The notes under the pieces were generated by a model. It did no database searches and was not told where the DNA came from. It worked only from the letters and a program-made list of their open reading frames with translations. The position numbers and the translations under genes were made by a program. This document shows positions 1 to 7,520 of a stretch of 11,952 nt of DNA, piece by piece (within the stretch, counting starts at the first letter, position 1; each line of letters starts with the position of its first letter). Origin of the DNA: Flavobacteriales bacterium (GTDB taxonomy: Bacteria; Bacteroidota; Bacteroidia; UBA10329); NCBI GenBank assembly GCA_003456455.1, contig DMRV01000283.1, positions 1 to 11,952 on the forward strand. Reading direction: 5' to 3'.

Positions 1-221
1 TTTGGCACTACCGTGGTAAGGTCTAAGTCAGGCTTTAGGTTTCCATTGTCTTTCAAAATATTGATAATGTCAGTGAAGGTTTTACCGGTGTATTCTCGGA
101 TAAACTCCTCGATATCGATCGCAACGTTCTCGCCATTCAGCCAGTTCGTCACCACTTCGGCAGCGACAATTTCAGTGTCGATTAAGACGCCATCACAATC
201 GAAAAGAATGTGTTTAATCAT
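1..221 (-). CDS. HAD-superfamily hydrolase, N-terminal part (runs off left edge)
   Basis: Only the first 73 codons are in the window. The protein begins MIKHILFDCDGVLIDTE, the haloacid dehalogenase motif I: Asp8 would be the nucleophile and Asp10 the general acid/base. DGVLIDTE is typical of subfamily I enzymes such as phosphoglycolate phosphatase and beta-phosphoglucomutase. The helical segment from about residue 17 fits the cap domain that sets substrate choice, but the cap core and motifs II-IV are missing, so the substrate cannot be named. The ATG at 221-219 shares one base with the TAA stop of the LOG-family gene upstream (TAATG), so the two are probably co-transcribed and translationally coupled. 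No Shine-Dalgarno sequence is visible. The family call is secure; the specific reaction is unknown. Confidence 0.85.
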   Translation of the reverse strand, partial: MIKHILFDCDGVLIDTEIVAAEVVTNWLNGENVAIDIEEFIREYTGKTFTDIINILKDNGNLKPDLDLTTVVP

Positions 222-925
222 TAGAAGTTTGGAGACAGTAAATACTTAGAATAGAACTCATCAATTACCTTGACAGCCTCTGTTGGAGAATCCACAAGGT
301 TGATCAGGTCTAAATCTTTTGGACTGATATTACCGAATGAAAGCATCGTGCTCTTTACCCAATCTAAAAGACCTCCCCAGAACTCAGTGCCGACTAAAAC
401 GATCGGGAAACGACCGATTTTATTGGTTTGAATTAAGGTAATGGCTTCGAAAAGTTCGTCCAGGGTGCCGAAGCCTCCCGGCATCACAATAAAGCCTTGA
501 GAGTACTTAACAAACATTACTTTTCGCACAAAGAAGTAATCAAATGAGATAAGTTTATCTGGATCGATATAGGGGTTGTTTCCTTGCTCATGGGGCAATT
601 CAATGTTCAAGCCCACAGACTTACCGTTTTCACTTTGCGCACCTTTGTTGCCCGCTTCCATAATACCTGGGCCGCCACCCGTTATTACGCCATATCCATG
701 CCGAACGAGCTTAGCAGCAATTTCTTCTGCCATTTTGTAATATCCATTATCTGGCTGGGTCCGTGCAGAGCCAAATATCGAAACACAAGGACCTATTTTG
801 GCAAGTTTCTCAAAACCTTCAACCATTTCGGACATTACTTTAAAGATCACCCATGAATCTTGGGTTTTGATCTCATTCCAGTTGCGGTCTTTAAAGGCTT
901 GTTTGATTTTATCTTCGTCTGTCAT
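221..925 (-). CDS. LOG-family (TIGR00730) Rossmann-fold protein
   Basis: This 234-residue protein has the hallmarks of the Lonely Guy/YvdD-like family: FGSAR at 51-55, GGGPGIMEAGNKGA at 83-96 and the signature PGGFGTLDE at 149-157. FFVRK at 131-135 supplies the conserved Arg/Lys of the nucleotide site. Characterised members cleave the N-glycosidic bond of nucleoside 5'-monophosphates (cytokinin riboside 5'-monophosphate phosphoribohydrolase); in most bacteria the physiological substrate is unknown. A leader of about 45 residues precedes the Rossmann core, as in the longer bacterial subgroup. There is no signal peptide or membrane segment, so it should be cytosolic. Its stop overlaps the start of the HAD hydrolase by one base. 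A phosphatase beside a nucleotide hydrolase suggests nucleotide salvage or house-cleaning, which is inference. Start ATG at 925 is preceded by an A-rich stretch and no Shine-Dalgarno. Confidence 0.93.
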   Translation of the reverse strand: MTDEDKIKQAFKDRNWNEIKTQDSWVIFKVMSEMVEGFEKLAKIGPCVSIFGSARTQPDNGYYKMAEEIAAKLVRHGYGVITGGGPGIMEAGNKGAQSENGKSVGLNIELPHEQGNNPYIDPDKLISFDYFFVRKVMFVKYSQGFIVMPGGFGTLDELFEAITLIQTNKIGRFPIVLVGTEFWGGLLDWVKSTMLSFGNISPKDLDLINLVDSPTEAVKVIDEFYSKYLLSPNF

Positions 926-941
926 ATGTATTTTTTTGTGC

Positions 942-956
942 TGACGTCTAACGTCA
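942..956. promoter_or_regulatory. Short perfect dyad upstream of the LOG-family gene
   Basis: TGACGT and ACGTCA flank a 3-base centre, giving a perfect 6-base inverted repeat 17 bases upstream of the LOG start. It could be an operator or a small 5'-leader hairpin. No T-run follows on the minus strand, so it is not a terminator for the SDR gene upstream. Functional evidence is absent and chance is possible. Confidence 0.2.
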
Positions 957-1030
957 TTCTTTGAGTTTAGTCAGGTCGGGTTACCATTTACGTTGCCTAA
1001 TGGTTAAGGTTGATTAAAAAGTGATGTTGC

Positions 1031-1933
1031 TTACTTAGCACTAAGGTCGCTTACAGCATCTTCCAATTTAGGAAACCTAAATTTAAACCCCGCTTCCTCA
1101 ATTTTATGGCTACTGATTCTACTGCCTCCAATTACAATGGCCGCCATTTCGCCTAGCATGAGCTTAAGCACAAGTGCTGGCACAGGAATGGGTAAGAAGA
1201 CTTTTCCAAAGGCCTTGGCTGCTTTTTGAGTGAAGTCCCGGTTCGTCTCAGGCTTTGGCGCTACTGCATTGTAGGCACCTACATATCCATCATTCTCCAT
1301 GGCGTCCATAAACATTTGGGCTAGGTCGACAATATGAATCCAGCTCATGTATTGTTTTCCTTTACCCAGAGGGGCGGCTACAGGCGGTTTAAGCAATTCA
1401 ACTAATGCACCACCATCTTTGCTCAATACGATGCCTATTCTAAGTTGTACCAATCGGATGCCCAGCGTACTGATTTTATTTGTCGAGGCTTCCCAAGCAT
1501 CAGTTACGTGAGCTAAGAAACTCTGGCCGATAGGGGCCGTTTCCTTCGTCATTTGATTGCCGGTGTCGTCACCGTAGATGCCTATGGCGGACGCTGCAAC
1601 GAAGGTCTTTACTTGATGATCGATCTTTTGAAGCTCATTGAAGAGTAGCAAGGAGGTTTTAGTTCTGCTATTGTAGATTTCATCCTTACGCTCAGTAGTC
1701 CATTTGGCATCTGCCACACCTGCGCCAGCAAGGTGCATTATGGTGTCGACTCCTTTAAAGGCACCCTCTTCGATATACTCTCGCTTATAATCCCACTCGA
1801 AGACCTCGTAGTCTGGGTGTTGTTTCTTTGTGCGGCTTAGTACTACGATTTGATGGCCTTTAGCTTTGAGCATAGGGATCAATACAGAGCCCACCAAACC
1901 TGTTCCTCCTGTAATTAGTATCTTTTGAGACAT
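1031..1933 (-). CDS. TIGR01777/YfcH-type SDR-family NAD(P)-binding protein
   Basis: This 300-residue protein is full length for the TIGR01777 (SDR39U1-like, E. coli YfcH) epimerase family of extended/atypical short-chain dehydrogenases. The cofactor-binding glycine motif GGTGLVG is at 9-15. The family block HLAGAGVAD, followed by KWT, RK and SR, spans 67-90. SAIGIYGD at 115-122 is the counterpart of the catalytic Tyr region; the usual YxxxK lysine is not there, as is normal for this family. SWIHIVDL at 197-204 is also typical. Residues from about 250 to 297 match the C-terminal DUF1731 domain. The reaction is not established for the family; a nucleotide-sugar or similar carbonyl substrate is only a guess. 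No signal peptide, so cytosolic. It starts 104 bases downstream of the receptor gene, beyond that gene's terminator, so it probably has its own promoter. Confidence 0.93.
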   Translation of the reverse strand: MSQKILITGGTGLVGSVLIPMLKAKGHQIVVLSRTKKQHPDYEVFEWDYKREYIEEGAFKGVDTIMHLAGAGVADAKWTTERKDEIYNSRTKTSLLLFNELQKIDHQVKTFVAASAIGIYGDDTGNQMTKETAPIGQSFLAHVTDAWEASTNKISTLGIRLVQLRIGIVLSKDGGALVELLKPPVAAPLGKGKQYMSWIHIVDLAQMFMDAMENDGYVGAYNAVAPKPETNRDFTQKAAKAFGKVFLPIPVPALVLKLMLGEMAAIVIGGSRISSHKIEEAGFKFRFPKLEDAVSDLSAK

Positions 1934-1968
1934 ATAGTTAAAAGCACATTAGTTGCTATTATGTTCCA

Positions 1969-2002
1969 CGAATATAGCTTTTAGCCATAAAAAAAGCCCC
2001 AA
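1969..2002 (-). promoter_or_regulatory. Weak candidate Bacteroidota promoter for the SDR gene
   Basis: On the minus strand TATATTCG (1976-1969) matches the Bacteroidota -7 element TAnnTTTG at all but one of its fixed positions, 36 bases before the SDR start. A TTG at 2002-2000 lies 23 bases further upstream, at the long end of the accepted spacing for the -33 element. The TTG sits inside the upstream terminator stem, which weakens the call. Confidence 0.2.
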
Positions 2003-2020
2003 CATTACCGAAGGGGCTTT
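1989..2020 (-). terminator. Intrinsic terminator of the TonB-dependent receptor gene
   Basis: Read on the minus strand, AAAGCCCC (2020-2013) pairs perfectly with GGGGCTTT (2000-1993) around a 12-base loop, and the T-run continues to 1989. It begins 18 bases after the receptor stop codon and separates the receptor from the SDR gene. The T-run is on the minus strand only, so it acts in that direction. Confidence 0.88.
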
Positions 2021-2037
2021 GACATTATTTAATTAAA

Positions 2038-4884
2038 CTACCTTAAAAAGTTGTAGCTGTATTTTAATCTGAATGAGGTACCTGGGTCTCTTCTTGTTTC
2101 AATGGCGTTTGCACTTCCAAAAGATTCAAACTCTCTTTCTCTCACGTCACCCAAAAGGTTATTAATTCTAAGCCCAAAAACGTGTTGCCCGTCTATTCCA
2201 AAGCCTTTTTGAATATTCACATTCAAACTGTTAAATGGCACATCGTAAGTATCAGGAGTTCTGTTGATACCAACAACGGCTAAGGTTCTACCTTGAACGT
2301 TGTAACTCACGCTGGCTTCCCAGAAGCTCTCATAATCTGTGTAATTCAACCCTGCATTGATGATGAATGGAGCCTGACCGACAAAGTCTCTTTTATCGCT
2401 TAGTGACTCTCCATTTCTCAATCCGTTTTGTCTGCCTTGAGCTTCTACTGCATCAATTTCTACTGTGGCTTCAGTCAAAGTTACATTAGAGATAAACGAC
2501 AAGTTTTCTAAAGCAGGAGCAAGAAAGCTTAAGTTCTTTCTTAATTCTACTTCTAATCCAGCGATTGTCGCATCACCAACATTTCTTGGCTGTAAATCAT
2601 TTGGTGCTTGAGAGAAACGAACGAGTTCGATTGGGTTTTGGAAAGTCTTATAGAAACCACCAATGGAGATGGTCTCACCTCTACCAAAGAAGTACTCATA
2701 TCTTAAATCAAAGTTGTCAATGTTGGTTTCAACTAGGTCTATGTTACCAATGAAGGTTCTACCCGTTAAAACATCTTGAATTTCAGCAAAAGACTTCTCT
2801 TTAAATGAAGGCCTTGCGATAGTCTTTGAGTATGAAGCTCTCAAGTTTGAGTTTTCAACTACTTGATAGATAAAGTTAACTGAAGGAAAGAAGTCCAATG
2901 AACTTGTGATCTTTTCGTCATCAAATGATAATCCGTTTGGATCATTTGGATTGGCCCCCGCTTGGTTTACCCCAGTGTACCATTGATCAAATTGTTCAAG
3001 CCTAACACCAACGATGGCCTTTAATTTTTCTGTAAGGCCAAGCTCACTCATAACATAGCCACCAAGTGTATTCATTCTGCCTTGATAGGCATTAGAAAGA
3101 TTGAAAGCGTTTTGTACATAAGTACCCGTTCCTCTATCTACAGTCCAAAGGTTTTCAGGAGCGAATAGTTGATCTGCATCACCATTTAGGTTAAGTGCGT
3201 CTTGGCTTCCACGTATTTGAGTTACAAAGTTTTGAATTTCATAGTCTCTCGTTTTGTAAATATTACTGAAGCCCCCTTTAATCTTGGAATCTCTACCACG
3301 GAAAGCGATGTTGTGGCTGTAGTCTACTTTTGCAACATAGTTTTGCTCAGTGAGAAGCCTCCAAATTCTATTTGGCTCACCACCTTCTTGTGGGTTAATT
3401 GCGACTTCTCCTCCGTCAATAGTGAATGGAGTGATTCTCACGTCTTTGTCGTTGATGGTCGCAAAGGTTGGAGATACTTTCCATTCCAATTGAGACTCAT
3501 TGCCATTGAAGTAGTGTTCACCACCTATTAATAAGTTGGTAAGGGAACGCTCAGTGTATTCTAAGTTATCTACAAGCGATGTATTTGAGTTGTTGTTAGA
3601 ACGAATTCTTGTTCTTAAAGCGGCACGCTGGGTGCCATTCTGAACGTGCATTGCTTGTAAACGAAATTTATTTTTATCTCCTTTTAGTGAGACACCGGCC
3701 AAACCACTTAATTGAGCATCTGTGATACCTAGTGGTCCTTCGAAACGAGTATCTGGAGTCAATTCAAATTCGTTATTCTGACTCGGCTTTACGTATGCAG
3801 CATCTCTTGCATCTTCGTAGAAAGTCGTTGTGTTTTTATAGTTGATGGCAGCTATGTAGCCTAGCTTCTTGTCACCAAGATCCCTTTGATCTCCAAGAGA
3901 AAAACCTAAGCTCAGGTTGGCCAAGTTAGAGTCTGTCAATGCTGACATGTTCGGGGCAAATGAAGAAGTGATATCGTTGAGTGCTTGGTCTTGTCTCAAA
4001 GGAGAAGGAATATTTCCAGTTCTTCCATCGAACGGAAGGTCTCTTTTTCCATCATCAAATCCTAAAAAGTCTGTACCTCCACCATTATAGGTTAAAAAGT
4101 CATTGCGGAAGTGCATGCTTGAATTGTATTCTAAGCCGAGAGAGAGTGTCATTGTCTTCTCATCAGGAAAGTCTTTTGTTTCTATGTTTACTGTTCCTCC
4201 AACAAAATCTGCACTTAGGTCGGGCGTAAAGTTTTTGTAGACAATAATATTGTCAATTAAGGAAGTAGGGAAGATATCAATTTGAATAGCGTTTCGGTCT
4301 GGATCTAGTCCAGGGACTTCCATTCTGTTAAGAATTGTTTTTGTGTATCGGTCACCAAGACCTCTAACAAAAACATATTGGCCTCCTTGGATAGATACAC
4401 CCGGCACTCTTTTAATTGCTCCAGCAACATCGCTGTCACCAGATCTCTTAATCTGTTGTGATGAAATACCATCAATTAAATTTGTCGCCTTTCTTTTTGC
4501 TTGGAGTAGTGCAACGTCTGTACTGCGAAGAGCCTCTGCTGTGACTATAATTTCATCCAACTCTGAAACGGCTTCTTCCAACCAGATGGCCTCAATTACA
4601 GTGACCTCTCCAGCTTTTACCACTACATCGCTAATGTTGACGGTTGTAAAGCCAATAAACTTGGCTTGTAAGGTGTAAGTACCCGGGGCGAGTTCGACCT
4701 CGAATTTTCCATCAAAGTCAGTGACTCCTCCAGACTGCACCTCAGGTACAAAGATTTGCACGCTGAACATGGGTTCACCATTAGAACGTTCATAAGCTGT
4801 CCCGCGGACCTTTCCTTTTTGGGCAAAAGCGATCTGTGCCATGCAAAGCAGAGATACCAGTAAGACAAATTTTAGGTTTTTCAT
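2038..4884 (-). CDS. TonB-dependent outer-membrane receptor with N-terminal carboxypeptidase-regulatory-like domain
   Basis: This 948-residue protein should be an outer-membrane beta-barrel that imports a ligand using TonB-ExbBD energy. A signal peptide with hydrophobic core VLLVSLL ends at AFA-Q, with cleavage likely before Gln22. Residues about 24-103 form the CarboxypepD_reg-like beta-sandwich common in Bacteroidota receptors (GGVTDFDGKFEV, YTLQAKFIGF). DEIIVTAEA at 110-118 is a plausible TonB box. The plug follows at about 130-240 and includes VFVRGLGDRY (171-180) and DFVGGTVNIETKDFP; the rest is barrel, with ARPSFKEKSFAEI and LQPRNVGDATIAGLEVELR typical of the family. It ends SYNFLR rather than in an aromatic residue. 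The upstream minus-strand neighbour is a surface-type lipoprotein, but that protein is not SusD-like, so this is not a standard glycan-uptake locus. The ligand cannot be read from sequence. Confidence 0.95.
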   Translation of the reverse strand: MKNLKFVLLVSLLCMAQIAFAQKGKVRGTAYERSNGEPMFSVQIFVPEVQSGGVTDFDGKFEVELAPGTYTLQAKFIGFTTVNISDVVVKAGEVTVIEAIWLEEAVSELDEIIVTAEALRSTDVALLQAKRKATNLIDGISSQQIKRSGDSDVAGAIKRVPGVSIQGGQYVFVRGLGDRYTKTILNRMEVPGLDPDRNAIQIDIFPTSLIDNIIVYKNFTPDLSADFVGGTVNIETKDFPDEKTMTLSLGLEYNSSMHFRNDFLTYNGGGTDFLGFDDGKRDLPFDGRTGNIPSPLRQDQALNDITSSFAPNMSALTDSNLANLSLGFSLGDQRDLGDKKLGYIAAINYKNTTTFYEDARDAAYVKPSQNNEFELTPDTRFEGPLGITDAQLSGLAGVSLKGDKNKFRLQAMHVQNGTQRAALRTRIRSNNNSNTSLVDNLEYTERSLTNLLIGGEHYFNGNESQLEWKVSPTFATINDKDVRITPFTIDGGEVAINPQEGGEPNRIWRLLTEQNYVAKVDYSHNIAFRGRDSKIKGGFSNIYKTRDYEIQNFVTQIRGSQDALNLNGDADQLFAPENLWTVDRGTGTYVQNAFNLSNAYQGRMNTLGGYVMSELGLTEKLKAIVGVRLEQFDQWYTGVNQAGANPNDPNGLSFDDEKITSSLDFFPSVNFIYQVVENSNLRASYSKTIARPSFKEKSFAEIQDVLTGRTFIGNIDLVETNIDNFDLRYEYFFGRGETISIGGFYKTFQNPIELVRFSQAPNDLQPRNVGDATIAGLEVELRKNLSFLAPALENLSFISNVTLTEATVEIDAVEAQGRQNGLRNGESLSDKRDFVGQAPFIINAGLNYTDYESFWEASVSYNVQGRTLAVVGINRTPDTYDVPFNSLNVNIQKGFGIDGQHVFGLRINNLLGDVREREFESFGSANAIETRRDPGTSFRLKYSYNFLR

Positions 4885-4911
4885 TATTAATCAATGTTAG
4901 TATGTCGTTCT

Positions 4912-4948
4912 AAATTAAAATTGCCCGTGAGCAAAGGCTCACGAGCAA
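4912..4948 (-). terminator. Intergenic hairpin between lipoprotein and receptor genes: leaky terminator or processing site
   Basis: On the minus strand TTGCTCGTGAGC (4948-4937) pairs with GCTCACGGGCAA (4932-4921) around a 4-base loop. This gives 12 pairs including one U-G wobble; on the plus strand the wobble becomes a mismatch, so the fold favours minus-strand RNA. TTTTAATTT (4920-4912) follows, a broken U-tract. It lies after the lipoprotein stop (4975) and before the receptor start (4884). A partial terminator, or a stabilising 3' end, would make lipoprotein mRNA more abundant than receptor mRNA. Confidence 0.6.
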
Positions 4949-4974
4949 AGTGTTGTGTTTATGTTTTTTTATTT

Positions 4975-6396
4975 CTAGTTGAAACCTGCAACTAATAAGT
5001 TTAATGTGGCAGTGTATGACCATGAAAGGACAGACACATCAGCACCTTTGGTGCGGGTTGTTACCACGTTGTTAGCAGCAGGGAATACAACAGTTTCGTT
5101 ATTTGTAACCTGAGCAGTTCTGTCAGGGGTTGTTAAACTACCGTTTAGTTTGTCGTTCAGAATACTGTTAATTGAGAATGTCGCTCCACCAGCATTATCA
5201 TTCTGATTGAATTCATTACCTGTAAAGATTACAGTTCCAGCAACATAGTTGTCAGAGATGGTTGGGTCATCGCTTAAAACGCCACCGTTTCCATCGTCAG
5301 AACCATCTGCATCTAATTCTAAGTCAACACCAGCAGTGAAGCCAAAGAAGTAAGAATCTTGAATGTCATAAGTGGCACCGTCTCTAAGGTCAGCAAAGTC
5401 AGTAGCGCTTCTACCCCATAAGGATGCGTTTCTGAATTTACCGATTTGAGCAGTTCCACCAGTGTCACCTTCAGGTCCGTCTAATTCGAACCCATGGTCA
5501 GAGCCAATTCCGTTTGCAGTACCAGTACCACCGATGTATACAATGTTAGTCGCTGTTCCAGACCAACCTTGGTCAGTATCGAAGCCATCATCATCAGGGT
5601 TTAATACGATGAAGTTTGAGATATTAACAGTTCCACCGAAGATTTCAACACCATCATCAGCAGAGTTGATAGATTCAACATGGTTAACTGTCGTTCCTGA
5701 ACCAACACCTCCAAGAGTCAAGCCTTGAAGCTCGTTACCAGGACCTAGTTGCTGTCCTGTGAATCTGATTGAGCAATAAGTAAATGAACCAGAGTTATCT
5801 GTAGCGTCAGAACCACCATATAATCCTTCAGTAACAGAAGAAGGAATACCTTCAATTTGAACTTCAGCTGCGTCAGCAAAGATTGGAGCATTTCCTAAGA
5901 TTAATACACCGCCCCAAAGACCTAAATCAGCAGGGCCGTTATTTCCGTCAACTTCAAGTGTAGAAGCAAATTCTCCAACATTGATGTCGTCTAAATATGA
6001 AGTGAATACAATTGGGTTCGCAGCAGTACCGTTTGCTTGAATTTCTGCACCTCTCGCAATTAGAAGAACAGACGCTAATGCACCTTGACCAGCTTCTCCT
6101 TTGACAATTGTTCCTGGCTCGATGGTCAAAGTAACGCCTTCGGTTACAACAACTCTACCGTCTAATAGCCATGCTACGTCATTCGTTAATGTGTAGTCTC
6201 TGTTGAAGACTCCTGAAATTCTGTTTTGCTTGAATTCTACGCCTGAACGCGTTTCGTCAAAAGAAGTGATGGTAAAAGTGTCAACTGGATCTGGATCCGG
6301 AGCTGGAGTTGCGTCATCGTCTCCACAAGCCGATGCTATGAACAACAAAGCTGCCGCTAGAAACAGGCTAAGTAGTTGCTTTTCAAATTTTTTCAT
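4975..6396 (-). CDS. Surface-type lipoprotein, probable parallel beta-helix, partner of the TonB-dependent receptor
   Basis: The 473-residue product starts with a lipoprotein signal: MKKFEKQ, a hydrophobic core, then the lipobox ASAC with acylated Cys24. GDDD follows directly, resembling the acidic lipoprotein export signal that sends Bacteroidota lipoproteins to the cell surface. A Pro/Asp/Thr linker runs to about 40. From about 65 to 430 it is rich in Gly, Asp, Asn and Thr with short repeating beta-strand units (GVTLTIEPGTIVKG, WGGVLILGNAP, DDGVEIFGG, DDDGFDTDQGW), suggesting a right-handed beta-helix with possible calcium-binding Asp clusters. No RagB/SusD features or catalytic motif are seen. 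Codons AAC, TTC and ATC look favoured, as in strongly expressed genes. It precedes the receptor by 90 bases with a hairpin between, so it is probably a surface ligand-capture partner. I do not recognise its ligand. Such proteins may carry unrelated database names. Confidence 0.88.
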   Translation of the reverse strand: MKKFEKQLLSLFLAAALLFIASACGDDDATPAPDPDPVDTFTITSFDETRSGVEFKQNRISGVFNRDYTLTNDVAWLLDGRVVVTEGVTLTIEPGTIVKGEAGQGALASVLLIARGAEIQANGTAANPIVFTSYLDDINVGEFASTLEVDGNNGPADLGLWGGVLILGNAPIFADAAEVQIEGIPSSVTEGLYGGSDATDNSGSFTYCSIRFTGQQLGPGNELQGLTLGGVGSGTTVNHVESINSADDGVEIFGGTVNISNFIVLNPDDDGFDTDQGWSGTATNIVYIGGTGTANGIGSDHGFELDGPEGDTGGTAQIGKFRNASLWGRSATDFADLRDGATYDIQDSYFFGFTAGVDLELDADGSDDGNGGVLSDDPTISDNYVAGTVIFTGNEFNQNDNAGGATFSINSILNDKLNGSLTTPDRTAQVTNNETVVFPAANNVVTTRTKGADVSVLSWSYTATLNLLVAGFN

Positions 6397-6447
6397 GTTT
6401 TTGATTAGGGTTTAAATTATGACCCAAAGCAACATGATTTGATCTAG

Positions 6448-6513
6448 AAAGCGTTTACGCCTTTGTTAAGAATAGTTGTCATTCTGTTTAACAATGTGTT
6501 AGCAAGGTTAACC
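6448..6513 (-). promoter_or_regulatory. Candidate control region of the lipoprotein-receptor unit
   Basis: This stretch between the MoxR stop and the lipoprotein start holds several ordered elements. On the minus strand TTAACC (6511-6506), CTAACA (6502-6497) and TTAAAC (6491-6486) are spaced by 3 and 5 bases, with a further TTAACA at 6469-6464. An imperfect dyad covers 6463-6494: TTGTTAA plus GAAT against ATTC and TTAACAA, with a 3-base bulge. A second, AAAGCGT against ACGCCTTT with one bulged base, covers 6448-6464. Similar TTAACA repeats spaced about 11 bases are bound by OmpR/PhoB-type regulators in some bacteria, so control by a response regulator is possible. I found no convincing TAnnTTTG element. 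Confidence 0.35.
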
Positions 6514-6530
6514 CAATGTTATGTAGAGAT

Positions 6531-7520
6531 CTAATGGTTGATCGGAATCTTCTTTAGGAGCTTCTCAACGATCTGTTCGGTGGTAACACCGTCTGCTTCT
6601 GCTTCATAGTTGAGGATGATCCTGTGGTTCAATACATCCGAAGCAATTTCCTTAATATCCTCAGGTAACACATAATCTCGCTGATTAAAGAAAGCTATTG
6701 CTTTGGCAGCAAGGTTGAGGTTAATCGATGCTCTTGGAGAAGCACCGAACTGCATATAATATGCTTCTTCCTCTAAACCGTAATCTTTTGGGTTACGTGT
6801 GGCGAAAACTAATTCAATGATATACCGCTCTAGTGATTCTGAAATGGTCACAGCATTCACCTCATCGCGAATCGCGAAAATATCTTCTTTAGTAAGTAAG
6901 GTTTCTATTTCTGGATGGAACTTCATGTTCGCCATCCTGCGCATCACTTCTAATTCATCCTCTTTAGTCGGGTAATCGACTTTAACCTTCAACATGAAAC
7001 GGTCAATTTGCGCTTCTGGCAAGCTGTATGTTCCTTCTTGGTCGATAGGGTTTTGTGTAGCAAGGACAATAAACGGTCTATCAAGTTTGTAACTCGTCTC
7101 ACCGATCGTAACTGTTTTTTCCTGCATGGCTTCGAGCAAAGCAGATTGCACCTTGGCTGGGGCGCGGTTTACCTCATCGGCAAGAATTACATTACCGAAG
7201 ATTGGGCCTTTCTTCACTTCGAATTCGGCTTTCTTTTGGTTGTAAATCATGGTACCTACTAAATCGGCAGGCAAAAGGTCTGGCGTAAACTGGATCCTTT
7301 GAAAGTCTAAGTGCAGTACTTGAGCGAGTGTATTTACGGTCAAAGTCTTTGCAATACCTGGGACACCTTCTAAGAGGATATGTCCATTAGTGAATAGACC
7401 AATCAATAATCGGTTAACCATATATTCTTGGCCAACAACGATTTTGCTGACTTCAGCAGCAACGCGATTGATTTTTTCCTGATGTTCTTTTTTTAAGTCG
7501 TTTGATACAGCCTCTTCCAT
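6531..7520 (-). CDS. MoxR-family AAA+ ATPase
   Basis: This 329-residue protein is full length for the MoxR family (AAA_3 domain plus AAA_lid_2), ATPases that act as chaperones maturing other proteins or complexes. The Walker A motif is EGVPGIAKTL at 51-60 with Lys58; the Walker B motif VILADE ends at Glu116 and runs into the family signature NRAPAKVQSALLEAMQE. Sensor 1 is ATQNP (154-158) and LPEAQIDRF (167-175) carries a conserved Arg. The C-terminal lid begins near 250. No signal peptide or membrane segment; cytosolic. MoxR genes usually sit beside DUF58 and von Willebrand A-domain genes. Here the downstream neighbour, 134 bases away, is the unrelated lipoprotein and the upstream side is gene-free, so the client is unknown. 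No Shine-Dalgarno precedes the ATG at 7520. Confidence 0.95.
   Translation of the reverse strand: MEEAVSNDLKKEHQEKINRVAAEVSKIVVGQEYMVNRLLIGLFTNGHILLEGVPGIAKTLTVNTLAQVLHLDFQRIQFTPDLLPADLVGTMIYNQKKAEFEVKKGPIFGNVILADEVNRAPAKVQSALLEAMQEKTVTIGETSYKLDRPFIVLATQNPIDQEGTYSLPEAQIDRFMLKVKVDYPTKEDELEVMRRMANMKFHPEIETLLTKEDIFAIRDEVNAVTISESLERYIIELVFATRNPKDYGLEEEAYYMQFGASPRASINLNLAAKAIAFFNQRDYVLPEDIKEIASDVLNHRIILNYEAEADGVTTEQIVEKLLKKIPINH

Noticed and set aside
983..1004. ACCATT/AATGGT inverted repeat after the SDR gene
   Set aside because: Six weak pairs with a 10-base loop and no U-tract on the minus strand, so it is not a convincing terminator.
2565..5728. Plus-strand open frames of 60-110 codons inside the receptor and lipoprotein genes
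   Set aside because: They are antisense shadows of long, clearly coding minus-strand genes and show no family motifs.
4975..6396. SusD/RagB identity for the lipoprotein
   Set aside because: The sequence is Gly/Asp/Asn-rich beta-repeat without the helical TPR-like pattern expected of SusD.
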